Of a DNA stretch of 64,000 nt, positions 46,301 through 59,317 are shown piece after piece. Below the pieces are notes generated by a model. It worked only from the letters and a program-made list of their open reading frames with translations, ran no database searches and had not been told where the DNA came from. Source of the DNA: Dolomedes plantarius (taxonomy: Eukaryota > Arthropoda > Arachnida > Araneae > Dolomedidae); NCBI GenBank assembly GCA_907164885.2, contig OU015492.1:189695838-189759837 (forward strand), in the 5' to 3' direction. The stretch's first letter is position 1; every line of letters begins with the position of its first letter. A program made the position numbers and the translations under genes.

Positions 46301-49300
46301 TCTACAAATTTTGACTCAGTTAAATATGAATTATACAATGTGCCGATGTAATTTATGTAAAAAGTACTATATTGAAAAGAGTATTTTTTAAAGAACTACA
46401 ACAAAGGGCATGGGAGAAAATTTGTCAGATACATGGTTGATTCCAGCATTGAAGCTGTTACGTTGTTTGAAAATAATTCTCTGATGCTTTAACCAGACGT
46501 GACTTAGTTTCATGGAATTGTTTCAAAGATACTTGATTTTCTGAATGATTTTATAAATCTTTTGTAGGATGATACATAAAATTTAGGCTTTAATACAAGG
46601 TTATCAGCTTAAATATAAAAAACTCGTTTGTGTGGATCATAAATGATCTGAATACTACTTCGTTGTAAATTTTTTATCACAGTATTTTTTTTATTATTTC
46701 TAAATATAGTTATATATTAATGTGTATGAGCAATAAACAACCTTTTAAATTAAAATCACATTTTACTGTGTTAGTCAATAAACCGCAAGGGTGTTGACTA
46801 GACTGAATATTTTTGTAATACAGTGATTGTAACGTCCAGGAAACGTGCCCGCGAGAAAAGTTGAGTTTTGCACGTTTCACCAATATCGTGTGATAATTAT
46901 TATATTTTATCCCACATGCCGGCATTCATATAAATTACTATTTTTCAGTGTGACGTAATGTCATTTGCATGCTTGGTTTTCATTTTATTTTTTTGTTACG
47001 TTACAAGTACTGTGTGGCAACTTCGATAGATATTGCGGAGTCAAGAGATATACGATATCGGTGAGAAGAGGTTGTATTAGTGCTTTGGTGTTCTTGTGAA
47101 TTTGTTAAATTTAAATAAAAATGTTTGTTTAAAGTTTTGAATGTTCAATTTGAAAAGAATCTCGTGAAACCGAGTCAACACCCTCACTGCATGTGGAACC
47201 CAAAAAGGATATCGCCCCATTAACTTAGGAGGGTGATTTTTTACAATATCGACTACTCCATACTCGGAGATTGAAAGAATAAACCGCTCGGAAACTTGTG
47301 AATATCTTACATTGCGTCCTTGGACCAGTACAGTTGTTAACAACCGTAGCATAGTGGGTAGAGTGAGTAGAAGCTGGCGCCTTTAGGGATTTTTTTATTA
47401 TTTTACTCGCATTCTAATATTTTACTGCCTAAAAATTACTCAAGATAGTTATATAAATGTGAAATACACGAGTAAAAGTGATAGTGCATTTTAAGAAGAG
47501 ATTGGATATTATAAAAATATTTCCTGTTGACCAATGATAAAATTTAGCCCAGTAAAAGGAAGCTGTAACCCATCCAAAATTCAAGCGAAGGGGAAATCAA
47601 TGGAGAATGTGAAAATATTAGAAATGGTTCTTATAAAGATTGGGCTGATATTGACCACGACTGCGTCTTTAAGAAAACATAATTTAATGTGTTTGAAAAA
47701 ACGTAAACATAAATTATGTGATGCAAAATTGTTAAAATATGTAATAATATTGAAAAATCAAGTTCAATCATTTGATGTCATTTTAGTGAAAAACCTTTCC
47801 AATAAATGATGAATTGAACTCAGTGTCTAATTATATACATCTAATTATTGCTAGCCTTCATAATGATTTATATCTACTGTACTCCAGTGACTGAAATAAT
47901 GCATATTTAAATATAGAAGACGGTGAGTGTAAATATGAACATTTTGTCTCGTACTTAGATGATTGATAATTTTTAATATACTAAACTTTTACCATTTTTA
48001 TTGAGGGGGACGGGAACACAAAATTCCCAAAAAGAAAAATGTTATTGTATATGCTTGAAGATACGTTTATTTAGACCTTTTAGAATCAGTAACACAAAAA
48101 CCCTATTTTTAGGAAAATTACATTTCCACACACATCAATTTTATACTATACTAGTCTATTCGTAAGCACATCGTATAATTATTCCTTATTTGCCACCTTT
48201 AAAATGCTCTGCTAAATATCCTTTGATTTTTTGCTCAGCGGTCCTTTGCTCTGTTTTCATTCAGCTGTCTTCAGAACTTTGATTTACATTAAAAATTCTG
48301 ATAATAGTTTCCCTAAAGCAAAAACAACTCAATATAAAAAATAAATTTCGGTTTTCAAAGTGATAAAAAATTTATTGTAATTTTTCTAATCCATAAAGCA
48401 ATTTCTTTAATTCTTTCTTTCACATTAAAGAGAAAAAAGTATGCTAATAATAGAGCTCTTTCATGGGTATATGTTGTTACGTAGCAACTAGAGGCAAGGT
48501 ATCTTACCTGTATAGTGCTTCTCGACTGCCACTTTTTCGAGCTAGATCCGTTCCTTTAAGCTCCTAAAATGGTATGCATAGCTTATTGTCAGAGGGGAAA
48601 TAGCATGTCACGCCATTCTTTTTATCATTTTATTGTACATACAAGAACACGAACATAACACAAGAAAAGCATTATAAAACTGATACTACACATATAACAA
48701 AATTCTTTTTATTTGCTCGTTGCCAAGCGATCAGTTTTTCATAAAATCCATCTGTTGCCATCGATTTAGTTCTAAAGCCCATGGTGGCGCAACATTAAAA
48801 TCCATGGTGACGCAACATAAATATTAAAACCAAAACAACTTTAAAAGTTGAAGTAACTATAAACAGTACTTCAAAATATTCAGGTAATTTTATTTCCACA
48901 GTGATCTTTATCTAAATAGACTTTCGAGGGGAAACCTCCTCGTAAAATGCACATTAATAAAAACATAAAATTTTGTATCTCTTAAACACAAATTAAGTGA
49001 CTTTTAAATGCAAAAAATAATGAAACATTTCATTTGATTACAGCACGAGATTTCGATGTAGACAAAGCTGAGAAAATGCTCAGAAAAGTAAGATTTTTTT
49101 ATTTGATTCTCTTTAAATCACTTATTATTAAAAACTACGTAGTTTAAATATATATATTTATTTGATGTATAGCGAAACAATCTATATTTCCAAGAGAGGG
49201 TCCATAAATAGTCTTGCGTTATGAATATCAGTCACTCCTCGCTTGATGCATGTGAAAGGTGTGTTATACCCTCTAAAACTTTTGAAAAAAATTCTGAAGA

Positions 49301-52207
49301 AATAGTTTTAAGATTTAGATTACAGGAAAAAAAATCTTTGAATATTGGAGAATCGGTCAGTAAATACTCCAGAATAAAAAACTGCTTGTTGCAACCATTA
49401 AGTTAAGTTTGAAGCAAAAAGGAAAACGACCCTATAAAGTTTTCAGTTGCATGACAACAACATACAAGGACATTTCAGAGGTATAAGCTGAAGTTTGTCG
49501 AGAAACAACCGGTAGCGGGGTGGTGTGGGAGTTGTGGTTTGCTGTCAAAGCCTAGACACACAGATTGAAAAGTGATAAAAAATGTAATTTCTAAATAAAT
49601 TTTCATTAATCCTTCGTTCCCCAGCAGCGAAAATTTATCCTTCAAGAGTATAAAAGTTGCCTCTTAAAAGAGAATCCAGTTGACTGAAGTGTTAATCTCT
49701 GCATAAAAATACATTTGAATAGTTCTGATAAGATAAGACCAAATCTTAAAGAAACTCCCTGTATGAACTGATAAAAAATCATCAGCTTGAAATCATTTAC
49801 ATTGCATGTCGCAAGTAAGAAGTCGAGTAAACATCACAGCTCGTTTCTCTGATTGGTAGATCGTGAAAACCGAGGGTAGTAAAGCTAAAACCGGGATGAT
49901 CAGTCTGTCAGGTGTTGAGATGCTTAAAAATCCTTGTATGACGACTAAATACATTCAAGTGTGATTGCCCCACAAAATTTTATCTCTTTGTGGTTGAGGT
50001 TCGAGATATTAGCGCCCTTTACACGTACGCTCTTTCCCGCGTGAAACCACGATATCGCGCGATTGAGTGCACGTGTGAAGGTGTCGCGGAAAGGAAGGGA
50101 AAGCTGCTTTTGAGCGTACTACAAGTTTTCCCGCGCGCAATCCCGACACTCCAAACACTCCAAGAGCGTACGTGTAATGGGCGCTATTACCATCAAAACA
50201 TTTTCCCCCTCATGGGCGTATGGAATGGTGTTCATGTTTAAGATTCTGTAAGCACTTCTTCAGGACGCACAGATGATTCGGCTTATCACATCGAACAGCG
50301 CAAACAAGTCTCGTCCTCATACCACGGTTGTTAGGAAGTGCGAGTATTTGCAGAATTACTCTATTAAACTATTTGGCTATTTTTTGTGAGAGCAGAAGGA
50401 TGAATCACCCACACTTGACAGATCGTATGATTGCTAAGCGTTTCTTAGGACTACATAATTCGCGCACTTGGATTCGATCTCGAAACAAACCGTTATATTC
50501 TATAGTTTCTAGATCTCACTGATGCTATAATGTGGAAACGATTACCAACATCTCATCTAGAACAGATTCTTGCTAGCTTTTTAAATCAAACTTAACCCAA
50601 AAATAGGAGCATAATACCATGAATATTATTGGTATTGTGGTTAGAGTTCTGGACTGGCACGTAGTGGACGTCTGTTCGAATCGCAATTAAGGCCTGGTCG
50701 TTTCCTTGTCCTCCCCATCATAGCGAACAATGCTGGCTCACCTATGTGGTGCTCCCATAATAAAGTAGCCAGTTGACGGGGAATAAAGAAAGGCGAATGT
50801 CTCACGACAAAGTGCCTCCGCATTAGGCCAAAAAAGAAATTAATGATATTTTTTCATATGGTAATAGTAGTTTTAAATTCTAATATTTGTGATAACATTT
50901 TAATATAATGAAAACTGCATATGTAATATAATTTATAGACCACTGATGAAGTATTTTCTGCGTTAACAAAATTAAAATTTTTTTCAAGACTATCTCATTT
51001 ATTACAATTTTCTGAGCGATATATGATGTAATTTAACTCATTTATAGGCCATCGATACGTAATTAAAATATTTTGAAAGCCAAACTAAAGCTATAAAAAA
51101 TTATTCTGATTCCATATATTATATATAAGCCGAGTAAGAAACTTCAATATGAAAGACTGAATGTACAAGTAAATAGTTTGCCCAAATAAAATAAATGTAG
51201 ACTATTTGTGATTTCATGAATAATAAGTGTACCATGTGGAAACTGATCTGTCAAGTAAATTTTAAAAAAATATTTTAACCGACTAAAAAGTTTTAAAAAT
51301 TGAACTTTAAATGGTTAATTTCAAAATTCCTATATTGGAAGTTGATACGTTTAAAAAGGGACGATTTCACGAAAATGTAATATTGATTTTGCCATACGTA
51401 TTTTTGCTTTTCAGACTTCAGTCTAAAAAGATTATTCATAGTGGAAATTTTTTTTCAGCATTTAGATTGGCGAAAAGCGAATCAAGTTAATTCGATTCTA
51501 GTGGATTTGAAACTGAAAGAGGTACATTATTTATTTTTTTCAATTTCTTCAACTGTCCAATTTATATCAAAGAACTTAGTTTTGTCACAAAATTTGCCTT
51601 CATCGTGCAATTTTTACTCCAAACTGAATCTTTTGTACTGCAATATTTTATATGTACATTATTTGGCGCAGTTTTGGTTCTAGACAGCTTCATGTTTCAT
51701 CGAAATTTCTTAGCTGTGACTTCGGTTCTTGTGTAAGTGATTACGAAAGATACACAGAGAGAGATTATTTTTGTTGTTATACAGGGTGTCCCAAAACGAC
51801 CGCATAAACTCTGCACAGCTAGAACCCTCGTTGGGAGTACATAAAAACTGCCCAAAGAAGCGTTACTGTACGATCCATAGTTTACGAGAAAAATACGAAA
51901 AACAAAGTATGACGTCACTGCCGGTGCAAGAAAAAAAAACACTTTATTGGACATGTCAACAACAATATTTGCATATCTTTCCAGACGATAATGTTTAAAA
52001 CGATAATGCACTTTGAACATCTGCTTTAAATTGTGCATGCTGTTGATATGTTCAATAAAGTGCTTTTTATTGCACTGGCAGTGACGTCATACTTTGTTTT
52101 TCGAATTTTTCTCGTAAACTATGGATTATACAGGAACGCTTCTTTGGACAGCTTTTATGTACTCCCAAAGAGGAATCTGTGCAGTTTTTATGCTGTCGTT
52201 TTGGGAC

Positions 52208-52272
<65 letters not shown>

Positions 52273-55200
52273 TAGAGTGGAACGAAAGAGGGCTTTAAAA
52301 ACTTTTTTTCGAAACTCAAGAACCCTATAGGAGCAAAAGTGGTCTACGTTAGCGTTTATTCGCCATGAAAACTTTCAGTTCGATAGCACAATATTTTTCG
52401 GTGTCGCAACGGCTTTGAAGATTGAAAAAACCGTCCAAAAATGGAATTTTTTTAAATTTTAGCATTGAGAGATAATATTTATCAACAAGAAAGAAAATGA
52501 TATTAACATACATAAAATGAACGAAAAACGAAAATTATTTGAAGGTATTTAAAAAGTCCGCTTTTTTTTCAAATTTGGGCAGTTCTTGCAAAGAAGAAAT
52601 CCGAGATCTGATAAGACCATCTCTTGTTTCTGGACCATAAACACTTGCAGAAGCTTCTGTCACAAGTCTAACAAACCTCTCAACCACTTGAGAATGACAA
52701 GGGAATCTGAAAATTTGATCTTTCTGAGGTGCATTTTCTACCATTTCTTTCAGATGGTTCTTGGTAAGATATTTCATTAGAGATAGTTCTGTAGCGGTTT
52801 CTGCTTTCCATTGTATCATATCAACGTAATCCTCTGCATCAAAATTAATCATTGGCACTTTAGATTTTCTAAGAGGCTTTGAAGTTGATGACTTTGAAGT
52901 TTGAACTTTCTGAATTCATCTGACACAAAGTTCTCTAACGTGCTGTCTTTGGTCGCAGAGCATAGCAATAAAAACATGTTCTGGATGCACAAAGTAACCG
53001 TTAGTTTGTATAACTTTGTGAACAACAATTTTTAAATCAGATGGCAAGTATCGAGATCTTTTTATCATATTGTACAAATAAATAGACCCATATTTGCACT
53101 TATTATCTATTTTGACGTCGAACCACATCAGAGCATAAACATTCTTGATAAACTACACCAAAGTTTTCAAATTTTCCGATGGATTCACGGTTCCAGTGTG
53201 CAATTGCAATATTCTATTTACAGTTGTTAACCCCCTAGAATGTGTTTTATTACCGGGTTGCTTTGAGGCTAAACTATCTGTGATGGTGCTTTTGCTATAA
53301 AATGAACTATATCATACAAGTACGTTTGATCTGTGCTTAGTTCCTTTGTGTCTATTTCTGGTAAATTTGCAGGTATTATTCGAAACGCAGCAATGGCTAA
53401 CTGTTCACAAAATTTATTCATTTTCCCGATTTCACCTGAAAATTCTGATGGTCCTGCTGTTTGTCCATCCAGCTTCTGAAATATATAGCGTAATGGTAGC
53501 TCATTTAGATGCAGAAGGCATATGAACTATTGCAATGGATGTTCGATGCAAACTTCAATGCGACGAACTAGTCCACTGTGAATTCCAATGTTGATATCAG
53601 TACCATCACACCCTAAGGAAATCAAATCACGAAGGTTTATGTTCTTTTGAAGATAAAGCCTCATAGCTTTTGCAATTTCTTCAGCTGTTCCAAAAGATAA
53701 ACCCAGGTGACCAAGGATCCAGGATCGGATAAGAGTACAATATTTTCTTCATTGATTGGCATTCTGAAAAATTTAGCACCTCTCTTCTTCTGCACAAGAG
53801 TTTTATCTTTTCGACCATCAAAATAAATAGCATTAACTGCCTCGCTTTCGTCCACCCCGTTATTCCTTATTTCTTGACGTTTGTTTTTTTCGTTCCCGTC
53901 TGACTTTCTTCCGGTTGATAATAAGATTACTATTATCTTCTGTTATTAAGCCTACATCTTTCAGCACAGAACTTGCTATTATAGCAGTTGAACTATCGGA
54001 AATACGCGTGCGATCGCAAGCTTGTGCCAAACTTAGCAATTTTAACCCCCTTTGTTTCATTTCCCTTCATTTACTGCAAATATATTCATTATATTGCAAT
54101 CATCGCCATAATTGGGGTCTTCTTCATCTATTGTTGATTCTTCACTGTTCGTACTACTTAATTGATGAATTTTTTCTTCTAATTTCGAAGTCGAAAGTTC
54201 AGTCAAATATTTTGTATCCACCTTCTTTCTATAAGATACACGCATGAGATTTTTGTTGTTTTCACATCAACACCACCAATGAACATTTCTCTGTCATAAC
54301 GTTGATCATGTAGAAAATCCCTTTCTTTTATTGGAAAATTTTTCTTACATTTGCAAGTCGCATAATCGCTGCACTTACACACAGATACGTTGAATAATAT
54401 ATTTTCTGATGATACCTTGAACTCACTCATTTTTCGACTATAAGTAGCATTAACCTTTTTTGCTGATTTTTTTATATTTCGATATTTTTTATAATATTCT
54501 TTAATCAAATGACTCATTTGAGCATCCGATACAGTTGGAAGAGTGGCCTTGTTGCATATCAGTTACAGTTCTGTGATCAAAATTTTAGAAATTTGGCGAA
54601 GCGTTGGCTCTGCTTTTTTCCCGAAGTATTCAAGATTTTTTTTTTGATATATAAATAGTTCCGAATCATACCATCATATATAGGTCATAAACACATTAAC
54701 ATGAAACTGTGAAGGTGCTCCAAATATAGAGCAGTCAGATTTTTTTCTAGTTTTGGTCATATTGAAAGAGAGCAATTTCGATAAATTATAACAAAAATTA
54801 AAGAACTTGCATATCCTTCGCTTTACTTTGGACATTTGCAGCCGAGAGCAAGTACAAAAATGACGTGTGAATGTAAAACTTTATTGTCTTGGTCCATAGT
54901 GGGAAAATCCAGGCGTCAGACAGGAAGTCGGCTTGTCTGGATGGAGGCTGATGGGGTTACTGTTTCAGATGCTTCTTGCGAAGTAGGTACAGATTACTGC
55001 AATGTTACAAACTTCGCACGTGTTGCGGCACCGGAAAATGTACTCCGATTTATTTTAAATGTCACCCTTCTTATGTGTCCCCTGTCTTGTTTAATCTTCC
55101 TACAAAATGTGGCGTCATTGTCGCAAATAGATCGCGCTACAGAACACTGTGAGCACTGTCAGTTTAACTATGGCCACCCGGTATATATGCACAGTCCAGT

Positions 55201-58200
55201 CACATTAATGTGACCACCTGTCAAAATCCAGAATAACCACCTTTTGCAGAGCGGACCGCTGCGAGACGTGCAGGAACAGAGTCAATTAGGTTCCTGAAGG
55301 TGTTCACTGGGATGTTGAGCCATGCCGACTCCAGTGCCGTGGCCAGCTGCGCTAGGTTACGCGTCGCAAAATGCTCAGCGCATGCGAAAACCCTAAAGAG
55401 CGTTGGAACGGTATCACTAAAAACACGGATGCGTTATGTAACAGCTGTTGTTTAAAAACAGCTCTGCGAATGGCTAACAAAAACACAATCAGAGCTTTTT
55501 ATCGGTTTTCTACGCTGAATATCTGACGAACTGCGTTCTGTGATTGGTTTCTAGCCTCTGTCATATGCAAATTTCCTCCGTGTGCCCCGATCGTGTCTAA
55601 ATGGTTGTTCGAAGAGCACCAGGATGAGTTTACCGTGCTCCCTTGGCCAGCAAATTGCCCGGACTTGAACCCAATCAAGAATCTGTGGGACCACCTCGAT
55701 CGGGTTGTTCGCACCATGGATCCTCATATTGTCAGAATTTCTCCCAGAACTGACGACGCTACCACTTCGCGTATCGTATTTAACCTTAAGGGCCTGTTCA
55801 CATAGGAGTCCGTTGCTTTGCGTTAGGGAAAAGATGACGTTGAGACGAAAATAAACCAATCATATGCCTCCAAACGATTAGCAATGAAATTTTTAATGCT
55901 TATGATTGGTTTATTTTCGTCTCAACGTCATCTTTTCCTTAACGCAACGCAACGCAACGGACTCCTTTGTGAATAGGCCCTAAGAGGTCACCTTCGAGTA
56001 ATGATACAAATCCTCTGGCGTCCGGCCAATATTGCAGTTCCTTCCTACGCTCTGGCAATTTTATGGAATGGATGAATGCTACTTCCGGGACGACAAAGCG
56101 CCATGTCATTTTACAGCCTCTGTAAAGCAGTGGTATCAAGATACGGATGTAATACGTCTCCCTACGGACGCCTACGGACCAGGAATCCACGTCCGAAATG
56201 TACATCTGAGCTGGCTACATTATTGCAGCAGTAATGGGCACAAATACCCATAGCTGTGTATGATAACCTTGTTGAAATTATGCCCAGAAGAGTTGCTAGT
56301 GTAATCGCAGCACGTGGGTGCCCATTAGGGTGGAGTGAAAAAGGCAAAAAAAAGTTTTTTTTTATTTTAATATTTCCTGACTCAACAAATGGTGCTGTTT
56401 GCCAAAAAAGACACTGCAAAAAAATCCCAGCGCAATCACTCATCGTCTTCAGGTTCCACACAGATGGTCAAAGAAAGGAATATTAACGTCAAAAGTAAAA
56501 AAAATTAATTTCTTTTATTAAATTTTAATGTTTACAATAGCTTTATTTTCCGACTCAAAAACAGTTATAAATATAAAGAAGTAACAGGAAAACATTGTCG
56601 TTTCAAAAAATATCACTAACCTGCAATTTACTTTAATCAGTTTTCAATTTTGGATTTCACATGAGAGCCAAAACAATTATCTTTGGTGTCAAACTTTGGA
56701 AGTACCTTTCTTGACTTGATTCCACTGCGAATGTATCCATCCATGGCTTCTGCTCCACATATTACCAACGATGCTTCTGTTTACACTCACACATGCCTAT
56801 CTATTGCTTGAGAATGGCAAGTTTCTCTATTTCAAATTGTGTACCGTTTCTGATCATAATTGCTATGTCTTCGTCACTGAGGTTCATGTTAGTTGGTGGT
56901 TCCAAAGGATTGTCCCAGTTAATCATCTCAAAATGTTCATCGGCTTCGAAATTTAAATTTGGAAGATCAAATTGGCTTATTTCCCCCTTCCAGTCAGTTT
57001 TTCTTACTTTCAGTATTCTTCTGAGGCCAAGTTCTCGAATATGTGATCCTTCATCTAACAGCATTGCCAACATAATATTTATGAGCAAAATAAGAGTTCC
57101 TCTGAATAACTTTGTGAACAATTGACTTAAAATCTTCTGGCAAGAATGAGCTTTTTTATCATTTCGTGCAGGTAATGTGCTCCATGAGTAGCTCTTGGGA
57201 TTTTCTTTATTTCAAAGTAGGATAGCACGTAAACTTTCATGACGTATTCTACTACTAGGAGCTGAAAGTGTTCTGTTGGTTCGACAGTCGATACATATAG
57301 GCGCAGAATTTTGTTGGCTGTAGGGAGCCATCTTGAATGAAACATCGTTCCGGGACTTCTGTTTGCTAAATCTGGAAGGCACTCCCTCGAGGATACTGCC
57401 CTAGAAATACCGAAAAGGTATTTTTGGTCTGCACTGATATCTTTTCTATCAATTTTAGGCAGAGCAACTGGAATAGAAAGAAAACTTGTCACAGGAAGGA
57501 TTTCACACATTTACAGAGATTTTCCTATCATTCCGGAAAACTGTGGCCCAGATGTCTTTCCGTCAATCTTCTGGAAAAGGTGCCGAATAGGTAGTTCATT
57601 AATATGCAATAAGCATGCAAACCATTGCAATTTATGGCCAACAAAGATTTTAAATCGTCTAACTGCGCCAGTTTTATTCCCAACGTTGACGTTCGTTCCA
57701 TCGCATCCAACGGCAACCAGTTCCGAAAGTGTAATCCCTTTCTATGTAATGAAGTTGATGCTGCTTCGTATAATATCCGCACTAGACCCAGAATCCAGAG
57801 ACACATGTCCTATATGAACAGAACCAGGTTCTGACAACAAAACAATACGCTCTTTCACAGCTATAGTGCTATATAAATAACTTCTGTTCTTTTCTTGTAC
57901 TATAGTTTTATCCTTTCTTCCATCGAAATAGATTGCGTACAAAGACTGTTACTTGTGTAGAATTAAGCTGCGATCGTACCTTTCGATGTTCTCTCTTCAG
58001 CTTACTCCTGTCAATAACTTTAGGTGGAGTATCTTTGAATACAATCCCTATATCACGAAGCACAGAGTATGCAATGATAGCAGCTCACCTATCGGATACT
58101 ACCACTCTATCAGAAGCAACGGCTAGATTTGACAGTGATATTCTCAAATGTACGAAATGCCATTTCTAGCACTGACATTTAACAATAAATATCAATATTA

Positions 58201-58574
58201 ATATTAATTATTAAATAATTATTAATATTAAATATTAATTAATATAATTTACAAATTATTTAATTATTCAATTAATGAATTATTATTTTTTGATAAAAAG
58301 GCTTTAAAAACATTAAAAAAAGGCAATACAAATATTCACTTGAGGTGTGGAACCTGAAGATGGCAACTTTTTGAGCTGAAATTTGGAGAAAATTTGTTCC
58401 ATCCAGTTTCACACAAAATAACGACTCTGGCAATGTGAATTTCGAAAAAAAGTTTTATCGCTCCACCCTAGTGACCCTTCCCCTATAAAAGCATATACTG
58501 TATTCTTTACCTCATACCATATCACATCTTGCTGTCTGGTTCATTATTGTAGGGTAGCGTATATATATATATAA

Positions 58575-58641
<67 letters not shown>

Positions 58642-59241
58642 AGTCTATTAAATATGGGGGACGATCGCGCGACCTTAAAACGGAATTTTAGTTATTAAAA
58701 TATAGGATTTAACAATTAAAAAGTCTGGGAGTTCAAATAAGCGGCGTAATGTATTGCAGTGAAAATATAATTACTGGGTTCGACTTGATTCAATTTTCGA
58801 AGAACCGAGAAAAATTTTAAGTAGACGTATAGTCTTGCAGTTTGGCGCTAAGAAAATACTTAGTTTAGCAAAAAGATCATCCGACATGACATCACGCATA
58901 AGTAATGAGCGTCACTAAGCGTTGGTTTTAAAGTTGAAACAAAGAAAATCGGCAGAGCCATGGATAACTAGGGAATGGAAAGGACGTGTGCCGTAGGCGC
59001 ACAGATTTAAATTGGTCGGGATATTGGGAATTAGTTTGATGGAGCTGAGTAATTAATTGGAAGTTAATAAAAGATGTTTGTAAAATCAATTGGACTGTTC
59101 TATGGATACTGTGTCAACATTTTGCTGTTTGATGGAGTTTTAAGGTTTGATTGTCCTCGCCACCGGACCACTGCTGACTGCATGAGGATTCCAAAGAGGT
59201 CGAAATTACGTAAATAGATCGGGCGTGAAGCACCAGCTTCC

Positions 59242-59317
<76 letters not shown>

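Noticed and set aside
47077..47809. 91-codon open frames on both strands as a possible exon
   Set aside because: No recognisable motif and no splice-compatible neighbours; basic, low-complexity translation suggests chance.
48569..48631. Short THAP-like start, MVCIAYCQRGNSMSRHSFYHF-type spacing
   Set aside because: Only about 20 codons, no following zinc ligand or AVPTIF block, and no P-element context; too little to call.
50633..50710. True tRNA gene
   Set aside because: Box A and B are present, but no anticodon stem or acceptor pairing can be made; the shared downstream body shows that it is a SINE head.
54836..55213. 125-codon + strand open frame
   Set aside because: Overlaps probable transposon end sequence and shows no known motif; likely fortuitous.
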